From Aphidius gifuensis (Eukaryota > Arthropoda > Insecta > Hymenoptera > Braconidae), in assembly GCF_014905175.1 (NCBI RefSeq), contig NC_057789.1, positions 22,998,555-23,062,554 on the forward strand: a stretch of 64,000 bases of DNA, read 5' to 3'. The notes under the pieces were generated by a model that worked only from the letters and a program-made list of their open reading frames with translations, was not told where the DNA came from and searched no databases. Both the position numbers and the translations under genes were made by a program. Positions 35,681 through 47,536 of this stretch are shown in pieces. Each line of letters opens with the position of its first letter. Position 1 is the stretch's first letter.

Positions 35681-38600
35681 TTGAATAATATTAATATTGT
35701 GGGTATATTATTAATATTATATAAATCATTTGTTTATTCAAAAACAACATATTGCTACCCAAGTGTTCCGGGGTCTGACAGAAATTGTGAGTCAGGTGAT
35801 TGGACAGTATTTCAAGAAAAAGATTCAATTATTAATACATATTCAAATAAACTTGTTATAACGAATAAAAAAGTTAACATTTTTCAATATAATGCATTCG
35901 AAAATATATCATCATCATCTGCAACAATTGAAACTTTACAACTTAATTTGGCTGCTGATGTTGAATTGCATATTGAACCACTTGTTTTTTCAAGTTTTGA
36001 AAAATTGGAAAATTTGGAAATTCATTCAGCCTCAGTTTTACTACACCCAGATAGTTTTTATGGTGTAGATAATTTGAAATATTTAAAAATACATATGGCC
36101 AATAAAACAAAACAACATTTCAATGATATTTTGAATAAACATTTGAATTTACGTAAGCTGGAATTTTTAAATCGTAAAGATATTGATATTTGCAATTTAA
36201 TAAAACAAAATAATTCTTTAAACATAATACAAATTCAATATACTGGTTCTCATATAACAACATTAACTCGACAATCATTTATATGTTTAAAAAATCTTCA
36301 ACATTTAACAATCGCTGAGAGTAATTTAACTTTTATTATGCCTGGAGCGTTTAATGGTTTAACAAAATTAAAAACAGTGTCATTGATATCAAATATTAGA
36401 CTGACTCATATACCTTCAAATGTATTTAATATTAAAAGTTTGGATATTATTGATTTGAGTAATAATTCAATAAATAAAATTGATAATGGAGCATTGACAA
36501 TTGACAATAAAAAATTATCATTACTCAACTTGAGTTACAATTCATTGGAAATCATCGGAGAAAGTATTTTAAAAAATATTGAATGTAGTATTGTTGATCT
36601 TACACATAGTGGTATTTTAGTTGTCTTCGATAAGGCATTTAGTACATCCCAGATTGATACAATTTATTTTTACGACAATCAATTTTTCGATATAAATATA
36701 TTAAAATGGGGTATTGACTATAATACTACTATGATATATTTTGATTATCAGGCTTTTGATGTAGCGATAGGTCCTATTAAAAATAATAACAAAAATCATT
36801 ATCTAATGAGTAAAAAGAAATTTACAGACACTTGTTACTTGAGTAAATATAGTTATTTTCAAATTTGTAGAACATCTCTTTTGGAATCATTGGCATCAGT
36901 CAGATCACTTGTTGTTGATTGGTGGCAACCTAAGACGCTCCATATCAACGACAATGAATTAACGGCAATCGATAATAATGCATTTAATAATTTAAAAATA
37001 ACGACTTTGATAATTACATCTACAAAAGAAAAATTTATTATCAATAAAGATTCGTTTGCAGGAATATTAAACCTTAAAGTTTTAAAATTTAAAACTAAAC
37101 CAATTTTATTTGAAACATCATTTTTTTATCATCTAAAATCTTTAATATCACTTGAAATTTCAACAACTGATCCTTGGGCATCGTACAACATGCGATCATG
37201 TGAATTATTATCTAATATTACGAGTTTACAAAGTTTTTCAATTGTTTATCATGACACAATTGATATTTGTCATGAAACATGTGAGTATAAGAAATGTAGT
37301 ATTGTACATCTTCGCTACGTAAGTGGCACATTTAAAAATTTACAACCATCGATTTTTTCTTGTTTAAATAAACTTGAAAATCTTGATATAAGTAAAAGTA
37401 GTCTTGAAACAATTGAAACTGGAGCATTTAATGGACTTGAAAACCTCATTGAATTAAGACTGACATCTAATCGAATAAAACATATTCGTCAGCATATATT
37501 TTTAGCATTAAAAAATTTGAATATACTTGTGCTGAGAAACAATACGATTGAACTTATTGATGACAAATCATTTGCTAATAAAAAATTATTACTACTTGAT
37601 TTAAGCTATAATTCATTAAGTTATATTAGAGAGCATACATTTTTTGCTGCTACATGTTCTGTATTGGATTTATCAAACAACAATATCATTTCAATTGAAA
37701 ATAATGCATTCAAAAATTTGAATCTTGATAATTTATATGTTTATAATAATGATAAACTAGTGAAAAATCTACGTCTATGGGCTGTAAGTAATTCGAAAAT
37801 TGAAACAACATGTGACAATAATGAATGGATGATTAAAATATGTAAAAGTCACAATTCTATTTCATCTGTTAAATCAAGTACAGATGTTACCGAATATATT
37901 TTCGACATTCTTCCATGGGCTGTGATTGATAAAGTTGAAATAAATGACAATAACATTCAGTCAATTGATAGATATGCATTTAAAAATTCAAGCATCGGAA
38001 TGCAATTAAAAACATTGATAATCAATAATAATAATGACTTGTATGGATTTTATATTTATCCTGAATCATTTGAAGGTTTGACAGAATTGGAGAATTTAGA
38101 AATAAATACTGGACCAGTATTACTCGAAGCTAATTTATTTGGTTTTATACCATCACTTAAATATCTTAAAATTCAAGTAGATGAAACTTTTCTTTTTTTC
38201 AGTCAAACATTAAAGAATCTAAAAAATATAAAAACCCTGGAAATTGTTGGCAATAAAACTATTGGTATTTGTCAAAATTTATATTCAAAAAAAATACCAA
38301 ATTCAATAATTGACATTCGTTATGTAAATGGTAAAATAGATAAATTCCACGAAGATTCATTTATTTGCATGCCTCAAATTGAAATATTAACAATAACCAA
38401 AACAAATCTGATGACAATTCAAGCAGGTGTATTGAATTTACTTGTTAATCTCAAATATATAGACTTGTCATGCAACAAATTAACTACTATTCCAATGAAT
38501 TTGTTTAATAATCTCAAAAATCTCGCTGTAATTTTATTAAATAGCAATAAAATTAAAAACATTCAAGATAAAACGTTTATGTTACCTGGTATCGAAAATA

Positions 38601-38869
38601 TAAAGCTATTAAATTTAAGTCACAATGAAATGAGTATTAAAACTGATACTTTTGATGGTGTTAAATGTGATCAATTAGATTTATCATACAATAAAATAAG
38701 CCACATTGAAAATAGCGCATTCAAAGACACCAACATAAAACAACTATATTTGCATAATAATCTTAATCTTATTGTGGTTAATCCAGCTTGGGGAATTCCA
38801 CAATTTACTGCTGCTTACATGAACGAAAAATATAATATTGAAAGATATTTCCTAGCACCACATGGATAA
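35681..38869 (+). CDS. Secreted leucine-rich-repeat protein, three tandem modules (1062 codons)
   Basis: One uninterrupted frame with no introns and no membrane segment after the leader. The first ~20 residues are hydrophobic (IVGILLILYKSF) and look like a signal peptide. Three ~340-residue modules follow, each with an N-terminal Cys, 8-10 extracellular-type LRRs (LxxLxLSxNxIxxI, e.g. LLDLSYNSLSYI) and a closing Trp-Gly/Ala motif (KWGID, LWAVS, AWGIP). No ATG exists in the first 138 codons: the apparent start is TTG with TAG three codons before it. Either a short upstream exon supplies the start, or the ATG was lost (ATTG in place of ATG). LRR proteins of this build occur in insect immunity and in some wasp venoms; neither role can be shown here. 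Confidence 0.8.
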   Translation: MNNINIVGILLILYKSFVYSKTTYCYPSVPGSDRNCESGDWTVFQEKDSIINTYSNKLVITNKKVNIFQYNAFENISSSSATIETLQLNLAADVELHIEPLVFSSFEKLENLEIHSASVLLHPDSFYGVDNLKYLKIHMANKTKQHFNDILNKHLNLRKLEFLNRKDIDICNLIKQNNSLNIIQIQYTGSHITTLTRQSFICLKNLQHLTIAESNLTFIMPGAFNGLTKLKTVSLISNIRLTHIPSNVFNIKSLDIIDLSNNSINKIDNGALTIDNKKLSLLNLSYNSLEIIGESILKNIECSIVDLTHSGILVVFDKAFSTSQIDTIYFYDNQFFDINILKWGIDYNTTMIYFDYQAFDVAIGPIKNNNKNHYLMSKKKFTDTCYLSKYSYFQICRTSLLESLASVRSLVVDWWQPKTLHINDNELTAIDNNAFNNLKITTLIITSTKEKFIINKDSFAGILNLKVLKFKTKPILFETSFFYHLKSLISLEISTTDPWASYNMRSCELLSNITSLQSFSIVYHDTIDICHETCEYKKCSIVHLRYVSGTFKNLQPSIFSCLNKLENLDISKSSLETIETGAFNGLENLIELRLTSNRIKHIRQHIFLALKNLNILVLRNNTIELIDDKSFANKKLLLLDLSYNSLSYIREHTFFAATCSVLDLSNNNIISIENNAFKNLNLDNLYVYNNDKLVKNLRLWAVSNSKIETTCDNNEWMIKICKSHNSISSVKSSTDVTEYIFDILPWAVIDKVEINDNNIQSIDRYAFKNSSIGMQLKTLIINNNNDLYGFYIYPESFEGLTELENLEINTGPVLLEANLFGFIPSLKYLKIQVDETFLFFSQTLKNLKNIKTLEIVGNKTIGICQNLYSKKIPNSIIDIRYVNGKIDKFHEDSFICMPQIEILTITKTNLMTIQAGVLNLLVNLKYIDLSCNKLTTIPMNLFNNLKNLAVILLNSNKIKNIQDKTFMLPGIENIKLLNLSHNEMSIKTDTFDGVKCDQLDLSYNKISHIENSAFKDTNIKQLYLHNNLNLIVVNPAWGIPQFTAAYMNEKYNIERYFLAPHG

Positions 38870-39660
38870 ATCAAATGACAATCATCATCTCACTATAATT
38901 AAAAAATGTGTTTGTTTTTTTTTCTTTTAATTTTATCATTTGTTTTAAAAAAATATATGTGTAAAATTAGAAATTATTTGATAGTAAACTGTACAAGAAA
39001 AAAAAATTACAATTAAATTTATCTCACAACAAAATTAGCCTTCTCAAAAATATTATCAATGAAATAAAATTAAAATAACATTAAAACATGTACATAACTG
39101 TTATTCATTTAATTTTCATCATTTTCAACTCTATTATTTTTTAAGTTTATGTTTGCGTTTCCTATTTCAAAACAAATTTGATTAATGAACACACTAATCA
39201 GTTATTTATTTCATATAAATTTTTAAATGCTTCAATATTTTCTCAGTATTTTCTTGTGTTTAAAATAAAAAATAAAAATATGAACAACACTAAAGTATTG
39301 TGGATTTTAATCAAATTACTAAGGATATATTACGTAGGCGAAGCCTATAGTATTGAATTCATACACGTTTTTTTTAAAATGATCATATCTTGTAAAGTAA
39401 TAAAGTTAGAAGGATCGTATTAGGATCAAATTATTCGTCTATGAAAATACTAAAACTGGGAACTTACTAAAAGTAATTTCAATTGTTAGTTAATTTATGA
39501 ATAACAAATAACGATCACCGTATAATTTTCAAAGTCAAATAATAAGAAAACTAGGAACAAATCATGGATGCGATTTTTTGCCAGGATATTAGGAATGACT
39601 GAATTTATAATAATCGAGTTAAAAATTGTTTTTAATGTCGTTAGAAGATTGTTAATAAAC
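38870..39660. other. 3' flank of the LRR gene, no gene seen
   Basis: A+T-rich, with possible AATAAA signals at 39062 (AAATAAAATTA). The open frame at 39178 has no recognisable content. Confidence 0.4.
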
Positions 39661-39664
39661 AAAA

Positions 39665-39998
39665 AAACAAAATTGCTGTTTTTTTATATTTTGCATAACT
39701 CTTTGAAATTTCAACTTACAAGCTTTGTTTATGGCTCAAAATAATTGTCTTTTTGATACCGAGAGCCACCCTCTGATATAAAATTTGCTCTGATCATTTG
39801 TTAATTAGATATCAGCAATTGTTTATAACAATCACTATCATCCTTTATGTTACAGTTGAAAATAGTAACGAAGGAGTGATTTTAGCGATTTTATCAAGAT
39901 AGGTGGCTCTCAGAATTTAATATCAAATTTTTGAGCTCAATAAAACTTTTTATGTTAATTTGTTCAAAAGTTATCCAAAATATAAAAACAATTACCGA
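39665..39998. mobile_element. Foldback element with CCGAGAGCCACC arms
   Basis: The left arm TATATTTTGCATAACTCTTT...GGCTCAAAA...TTGATACCGAGAGCCACC is inverted at GGTGGCTCTCAGAATTTAATATCAA...GAGCTC...AAAAGTTATCCAAAATATA. The arms are about 100 bp and imperfect. Confidence 0.65.
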
Positions 39999-40444
39999 TT
40001 TTATTTTAAACATTTTTCTTCAAAAAGAGTTTAAAGCGCATGCGTAAAACTTTCTCTGCTGTGGTTATAATTTGCTTGATCGATAAAATAGTTATTTAAA
40101 TTGTCATGTTATTGAAAATAAAAAAAAACTACCATGGACAAATTTTTATAAATAAAAGTAATAAACAAAATGGTTCTAAAAAAGATTTGTTTAGTTAAAA
40201 AAAAAGTAAATTGAACGATTTATTTTTTTTATATTTGTATTGATTTTTTTTTTGAACGAATCTAATAAAATCATTAATACAAGTGGTATAACCTCAAATT
40301 TTTTCATCTGTATTTTGATTTATGTACATAATTTGACAGGTGAAAAACAGCGCGAAAAAAACAAAAAAATATTTAATCATATAATTTAAAATTATTCATA
40401 AAAAAAAAACTAAAATGAATTTGGAATAATCAAGAGGAACCACA

Positions 40445-40505
40445 CGGGCTTTCGCCGGAGTTTTGAAAATTTTCAATTTTCAATAGAACGAGTCCGTTAC
40501 TAAAA
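40445..40505 (-). repeat. CCGGAGT-TTGAAAAT-TTTTCAA motif, copy 3
   Basis: GCCGGAGTTTTGAAAATTTT then CAATTTTCAATAGAACGAG and CCGTTAC. It is the reverse complement of 62812-62862. The surrounding 40000-40848 shows no gene. Confidence 0.6.
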
Positions 40506-42997
40506 ATTTTTCTTATTATTATTTATTCCCATCAAGGCCATTGATGAGGTTTTGATTATGTGCAAAAAAGAAAATACACAAGGCTATGATACTTGTTACA
40601 CAGAACGATGGATATTTTATCAACCAAAAAATATATATACAACTTAAGAGAGTTCGAACAACACTCGTTTATCTTTAACTTTTTTTTTAATTTTCAGAGT
40701 AGGTTTATGAAATAGTTATCTATATCTTATGCCAAAATTTCAGAAGACTATCCCTGCTAGTAAAATAGTTATTAATATTTAAAGTCAACAACTTTTAGCG
40801 TGTACGTTTACGGGAAAGTCGAAAAATGTTAGAAAAAAAAACAACATACCGTGGTGGCACCAGTACTCGGACGGTAGAGGCGTAATTTAAACTATTTAAA
40901 CTATAAAAAATATCATGAGACCCGGTAGGGTCTCTCGTTAAAGTTGTTCGGAAACGAGAGACTGCCGGGGATATATGTCTTTTAAGTTCGTGTGTGTGAC
41001 GTCATTGATTTATAGTCAAGTCCATATCTTTTGATTGAGCAATCGAAAAAAAAAAATAACAACAGTTTGACTATATAAATCGAGGTTCCTCTTTCAAATG
41101 AGCCTATTATCGGATTTTTCGGTGCATTATTTAAAAAGATATAAATATATGATAAACCGGCCCCCCGTTTTTTTGTAAAAAATAAATTTCTGTCGATTTT
41201 GTCGATATTTGAAGTTTTTACCAAGTTGGCGTCCTGTATCTGATAAATTCGCCCGAGAATATCGGTTGGTCATCCTGCTCTATCTGATTAGCAGTATGTC
41301 ATATGGCAGCGAAAGTTTAAAAATGGCGTAGCGATGCTGCGCGCACCATACCTTGTTTTTTATCATTTCCTGTGATTTCTAGGGCCTCTCATTATTTTTA
41401 CTAATCAAAATAATAGTTGTATGAAACGACTCATGTTAAAGATTGTAAGTACATTAGTTAACAAATTAACATTGGCAAGCACAACTGTAGTTGCGTACGC
41501 TGGTTATTGCGCAGGATTGTTTTGCCAATATTTTTGGATCTTTATTGTGATCTGCGATACTGCAAGGCAGTATTAAACGTATGACATTATCAGACATTAT
41601 CGTCAAACTATTCAACGCTGAACACTGCCTCAAAATATTGCGGGAAAACGTTTGGATATTGCTTTATATTTTATTGTTGTGTGTGTGCTACTACGAAGTT
41701 GCCATATTTTATTAAAGAAAAAAACCAATCAACGAATTTTGAACTCTTCAATTGTCAGTATTTGTAATCATTGTTGAAATAATACATATACAATAATAAT
41801 ACATAATACATAAATAACAGTATTTTATAAGAATAACCTGCGTGCGCCGTTTGTTGATAAATTTTTAAAAAGATGCCTTCGTAATGGTAAATTAACGGCC
41901 TTGCCACTAAAATCGGTATCAGTCTGAACTATATAAATTTCTATAGTACTGTATGAAGTGCATAAAATAGGACTTAGTCCTATTTTGCACAGTATCACAT
42001 ATTATTCATCACCTAGGCATAATTTAATTACCGCGTAATTGTGTTGGGCCGTAATGCGGGTCCAGGGCAGTGAAACCCCCCCAGAATAAAAAAACAAAAA
42101 GTTAAAATGATAAATTAAAAATGATGATTGCATTCATAAAAACGACTTTACAAAAAATAAACATGATCAATAAAAATTAAAATAAAAAAATAATAAAAAC
42201 TCAACTGGTAAATGATAAACGTCAATTGAAATGATAAAAAAAAAAATTTATAATATATAATAAAGTAAAAATTTTTAAAAAGAACAAAAGACAAAAACAA
42301 ACTTCGTTTCTTGAATTAAAATTCAAATTCATATCTGATAATCTATTATTAATTTTTAAATTCATTTGATAGTCATCACAAACATCAAACAAATTAAATT
42401 GAAAGTACTATCTATTACAAACCAGTTTTTTTCTTTCAAAATAGTTTTATTTTAAAGAACACAATTATTTTTCATTACAACTATCAATTTTTGTTTTATT
42501 AACACCAATATCAACAAGTTGCAACATGACAGGTCCGAGTATGTCAAATCTTACGTCAAATGATACACACACACTAACACACACTCAAAATGCAGTCAGA
42601 TCGCATAGAATAGCTAAAGTTGTATCACACCAGACAGCGCTACATCATAATTCTAATTATTTGACAAAAATTTCTAAGTCTAGTTGTAAAGAATTACTAG
42701 GAAAGCAACTTAGTAGCCTAAATGAAACAACTTAGCAGCCTAAATAAAGCAACTTAGTAGCCTGGGGACTTTATGAGTGCGTGTTAGCCGAAAGATGGGG
42801 TAAAGTATCACTTTGTGAACGCAAACGCGTGGAATAAAGTAGGGTAAAATATGCCTCAGTGAAGAAAATGGATTTCTTATTTTTTTATTTCACTTATATT
42901 TTTAAAATTATTTTTTTATTTTTTTGTAATACAATCATTCATGAATTGATTGATTATTTTTACTTTTAAGCTGAATGTTTAAACAAAAGAAGTTAAA

Positions 42998-43268
42998 TAA
43001 TATACAAAATCAAAAATATAATTTTTGTAAAAAACAAACTCGTTAAAGTTGTTCTTTACGTTAGCTTAGTACTACTGTATATACTAAATTTCTATTCAAT
43101 TTAACAAAAAAAAATAAAAAATTTAAACAAACGATGATAAATAATTTAGGAGAATTAAAGCTGCCTGTGTTTGAAAAATAAAATTGAAATAAAAAAATAT
43201 CACGTTTTATCCTTATTACACAAACAAACTTTAACGCCGCGGTTTTCTTCACAATTCCAAGATTAGGT
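42998..43268. repeat. Left arm of a 270-bp inverted repeat
   Basis: It is near-identical, in inverse orientation, to 44251-44523, including the paired 63-codon frames beginning in CGCGGTTTTCTTCAC. A ~980-bp loop separates the arms. Confidence 0.88.
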
Positions 43269-43730
43269 TTTTCAGACGAAAACTTTCCAGCAAAGATGCA
43301 ATTTGATGATCAACAATCTCACTATTTTGCATATATCTTGTTATTGGATTAACTTTTCAGCTTGTCTTTAGATGAGCTTGATATTAGATTTTTTGGTATT
43401 TGCAGGGTATTTCATATAAATTTTTTTGGAAACGTGAATTATATTTCTGTTTTTCTGTATTTTTTTGATAACTCTACCTTCCTTTACAGTTATCACAACA
43501 CTAGTACAGCTGTAATTGAGTTGCTGATGAATAACGATCAATAAATCAATCAATGCAAACGACAACTATTCTTGTTTACCTGGGATAGGCATAAAGAAAA
43601 GATTTTTTAATTTCTTCATTTTCAATTTAAAATAGGCTATTTTGGAGTTACACTACATATTTGAGTCCTCTTAAAGAAAAAATTTGTCAGCTGTACCTGA
43701 TTGATAATCAAAAAAAATTTTTGTCAAATA

Positions 43731-44098
43731 CGCCCTGGTAGAAATATCTCTCCGACTTTTCTCCAACTTTTCTCCGCCATTTCTCCACCTCTTTACGAAA
43801 ATGACCCATAGTTGGAGAAATGGCGGACAAATTTCTCCAACCTTTTTCCAGCCAAAAATTTACTCCATTTTGTTCCAACTTTTCTCCAACTTTTTTCCGC
43901 CATTTCTTCAACCTGAAATTTATTCCAACTTTTTTCCAACTTTTTTCCAACCTACTTCAACCAAAAATTTACTCCAACTTTTTTTCAACTTCTTTCCAAC
44001 TTTTCTCCAACGATGGGTCATTTTCGTAAAAAGGTGGAGAAAGTTGAAAAAAAAGCGGACAAAGTTGGAAAAAGTTGGAGAAATATTTCTTCCAGGGC
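43731..44098. mobile_element. Small TIR element of TTTCTCCAACTTTT motifs
   Basis: The ends CGCCCTGGTAGAAATAT and ATATTTCTTCCAGGGCG are inverted. The interior is repeated CTCCAACTTTTTTCCAAC in one orientation, then GTTGGAAAAAGTTGGAG in the other. It sits in the loop of the large hairpin. Confidence 0.75.
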
Positions 44099-44250
44099 GT
44101 GCATACGAAATCTGTTTCCTAATAGTTTGACGTTTCTATTAAAAAATTATTTATTTGCTTGTGATACAATATCGAGTCTTAGATGAAAGTATTGTCGATT
44201 ATTTCGAATGGACATATCATGAAATTATATTAAGTCTTAGCTGTCTGTCA

Positions 44251-44523
44251 ACCTGATCTTGGAATTGTGAAGAAAACCGCGGCGTTAAAGTTTGTTTGTG
44301 TAATAAGGATAAAACGTGATATTTTTTTATTTCGATTTTATTTTTCAAACACAGGCAGCTTTAATTCTCCTAAATTATTTATCATCGTTTGTTTGAATTT
44401 TTTATTTTTTTTTGTTAAATTGAATAGAAATTTAGTATATACAGTAGTACTAAGCTAACGTAAAGAACAACTTTAACGAGTTTGTTTTTTACAAAAATTA
44501 TATTTTTGATTTTGTATATTATA
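44251..44523. repeat. Right arm of the 270-bp inverted repeat
   Basis: Inverse copy of 42998-43268, ending in an ATATAT run. High identity suggests recent duplication or gene conversion. Confidence 0.88.
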
Positions 44524-45600
44524 TATATATATATATTTAAAAAAAAAAAAAAATCATTATTATTTTTAAATTCTTCATAGTAATACCTTTTATTAAAAAA
44601 AAAAAAAAAACTCGTATCAATTATAAATTCAGTGAAAATTCAATTAATTAAAAAATTTTTCAATTTCCCCAGTATCCGGACATCTAAAATATATGAGAAC
44701 CAGTTTTTGGACACGTTAGCCATGTTAGGGTACCAGTTTCTAGACAGGCAAAAAAATATCAAAGTCAAACAAATTTAGGTTATGTTTGATAATGCTGTCA
44801 GTTTTACTAGTTGTTATTAGTGTCCGGATACAGGTCCCAGATAAAATTTGATGAAATAAAAGGACCCCAGTAGTCGGACTTTATTATTTATATTTATAAA
44901 ATTTTTATCAAAAATTTTTTTTTATCTAATCGGAAAATTCAAACATTTTTACGGAAATTGGTATGAAACACAAAAATTAATTATATTTGATAGACGCATA
45001 AATTGATGGTTTAATTAGTAGCAATCACTCGACGACGACTACTCACAGTGCCCTCTGAAGCGTTTGAGTGTCACATAATTTTATTCTACTTTCAATATTT
45101 ATTTAAAAATATTTCTATTATTTATAAAAAAAAAACCGTCTGTTTAAATTGAAGAATATGAGACGTAGAAATATTTTAAGAAATTATTTGAATTTTAAAA
45201 TAAAAACTAGGGTGTGTCCGATTACTGGTGCCACCACAGTATATTAAATTTTTACCGTGTTCTTGTCTTCACACCTAAATAAAAAACTATCTGTATGGAA
45301 CTTCAAAATCTCAGAATAATTACAGAAAAAAAAAAAATTCAAGTTCCCAGCTAGAAAGTTGAACAATCATTGTTTAAAAAAAAAAAAAAAGTCCAAGAGT
45401 AAAGGAGTGGAGGTAACAAAATACGTTTGTGTGCATATAGATACACACAACCGTACATGTATTGGTAGAAAACAGGACCGTCTACGCAGAAAAAAGTGAA
45501 GGTTGCCACATAAAACTTTATAAGTTTTTACTATAGCATTGAGGGGCCCACTAGGTCACATTTCTTGTTTGTACTTTTTTCGTTCGAACTCCCTTAAGTA

Positions 45601-46225
45601 CCCGAGTGGAAAAATTTTCAGGATGCCCTATTTGACCTGAGAACCTGATAAGAAACGGATCAGGATTTCTTATTCAGGAAAACTGACTCATTTCCGGCTC
45701 GAATCTGGTCAGGATACCTGAAGATTTCCTTAAGTCAGGTGACCTTATTCAATTCTGTTCAGAAAAGGAACAGGAAACCTTTACGTATTTTGAATAAGGT
45801 TCCCTGATCAGATTCTGACGAGAATACTATCCGGCTGAATGAATAAAAAAAAATCTGATTTGTTCCATTCAGTTTTCCTGTTCAGAAAAGGAACAGGAAA
45901 CCTGAGCATATCCTGAATAAGACTTCCTGATCAGGTTCTGATCAGAATACTGTCGGGATAAATATATCAAATAAATTGACTTTTTTTACTCAATTTTTCT
46001 GTTCAGAAAAAGAACAGGAAACCTTAACGTATTCTGAATAAAGAATCCTGATAAGATTCTGATCGAAATACTATCAGGATAAATATATTAAATAAATTGA
46101 CTTTTTTTACTCAATTTTCCTGTTCAGAAAAAGATCAGGAAACCTTAGCATATCCTGAAAAAGGAATCCTGACGAGATTCTGACAAGAATACTATCAGGA
46201 TAAATATTTTTTGGAAAATATTTAT
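45601..46225. mobile_element. TIR element fragment of CTGATCAGATTCTGA motifs
   Basis: It begins TA-CCCGAGTGGAAAAATTTTC and carries four diverged ~130-bp repeats with CTGTTCAGAAAAGGAACAGG, CCTGATCAGATTCTGA and ATACTATCAGGATAAAT. No right terminal repeat was found, so it is probably truncated. Confidence 0.6.
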
Positions 46226-46700
46226 ATTTTAATTTACTTTTGAAACAAAATGACAACGGACAATTTAACAAATTTTTATATTTTACGGAGGCTAGGAGCC
46301 ATAGGCTCAGCCGCAGTATTGGATTTATCAACGAAAAAAAAAAAAAGTCTATAACTTTTGAACCACTGAACTCAGAAAGTTCGTTCGTAGCTCAAAAAAA
46401 GCGCCTCGAAAAACTCTTCAAAAACCATCATAAACTTTTTTCCTGTGATTAATATTTTTTGAAAAAAAAAATATCGATTTTTGGAAAATGTTCGTTTTTT
46501 TCGGTATTTAGTACCATCTGAACTATGAATCTGAGAGTATAAGTTACGAGATTTGATATAACATTCAGAAATTTCTCTATCATATTCTATTTCTTTAAAG
46601 TGGATTAGCAACCAAATGAGAAAAAGACAGACGTTTATACAAAAATTTTTAATTGTTGCGAAAAACGGCGCCAGCAATAACTCGTAAAAAAAATCAAGGT

Positions 46701-47536
46701 AGAGACTTCGTTTTAGGCTCAAAAAATGCGTCTTCAAAAACTCTAGAGCCCGCATTATGGACTTTTTCCGCCATAAGCAATAGTTTTCGCACCAAAAAAA
46801 AAAAACCTTGAAATTAAAATAAAAAAAAAAAAGACATTTTTTTTTTTTTCTCGAAGAGTATGCATCATAGAGCAAAAATTTTTTGAATAGCACTAGATCT
46901 TTTGGAGAGGGGCTACTTTTGAGCCTAATACAAAGTCTCTATGATGATAATAACTCCAAATATGGTAGTCCGAAAAAAAATGAAAAATGGTGCCAACAAT
47001 AACTCGTTAAAAAATCAAAATAACGACTTCCTGTTAGGCTTAAAAAATGCGTATTTAAAAACTCTATCACCCGCATCATGGACTTTTTCTGCTCCGAACA
47101 ATAGTTTTTGAACCAAAAAAAAAAAACCTTGAAATTTAAAAAAAAAAAAACGACATTTTTTTTTTTTTCTTAAAAAGTATGCATCATAGAACAAAAATTT
47201 TCTAGAAAGCACTAGATCTCTTGAAGACGCTTTTTCTAAGCCTAATACGAAGTCTCCATGTTCAAGATAACGCCAAATATGGTGGTCCGAAAAAAAACGA
47301 CAAAATAGCGCTAACAATAACTCCTAAAAAAATCAAGCTAGAGACATCGTGTTAGGCTTAAAAAATGCGTTTTTGAAAACTCTATCGCCCGCATTTTTTT
47401 GGACTTTTTCCGCTATGAGCAATAGTTTTTGAAACAGAAAAAAAAGGCATTTTTGTCTCGAAAAGTATGCATCATAAAGCAAAAATTTTTTAAAAAGCAC
47501 TAGATCTTTTGAAGACGCTTCTTTTAAGCCTAATAC
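46701..47536 (+). repeat. Tandem array of three palindromic MITEs (~315-bp period)
   Basis: Units 46701-46941, 47022-47258 and 47340-47536 each start near AGAGACTTCGTTTTAGGCT and end AAGCCTAATACRAAGTCTC. They are spaced by a conserved ~80-bp linker (CAACAATAACTCGTTAAAAA). Each is the same MITE as at 11100 and 31437. Confidence 0.8.

Larger units (their letters stand above)
40849..45240. mobile_element. 4.4-kb TA-flanked TIR element, no transposase seen
   Basis: The ends CGTGGTGGCACCAGTA and TACTGGTGCCACCACAG belong to 24-base inverted repeats with two mismatches, flanked by TA (40847-40848 and 45241-45242). Subterminal CCAGTATCCGGAC-like copies lie at 44670-44880. It contains a long hairpin (42998-44523) and a smaller TIR element. 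Between 40873 and 42997 only short unconvincing frames exist (one of 69 codons from ATG 42526) and a 22-bp AACTTAGTAGCCTAAAT repeat (42704-42765, three copies). Confidence 0.72.

Noticed and set aside
43061..44458. Two identical 63-codon frames
   Set aside because: They lie on the two arms of the inverted repeat, with no protein features.
46372..47317. Phe/Lys-rich minus-strand frames
   Set aside because: Produced by the MITE array's A/T runs; they repeat with the array period.
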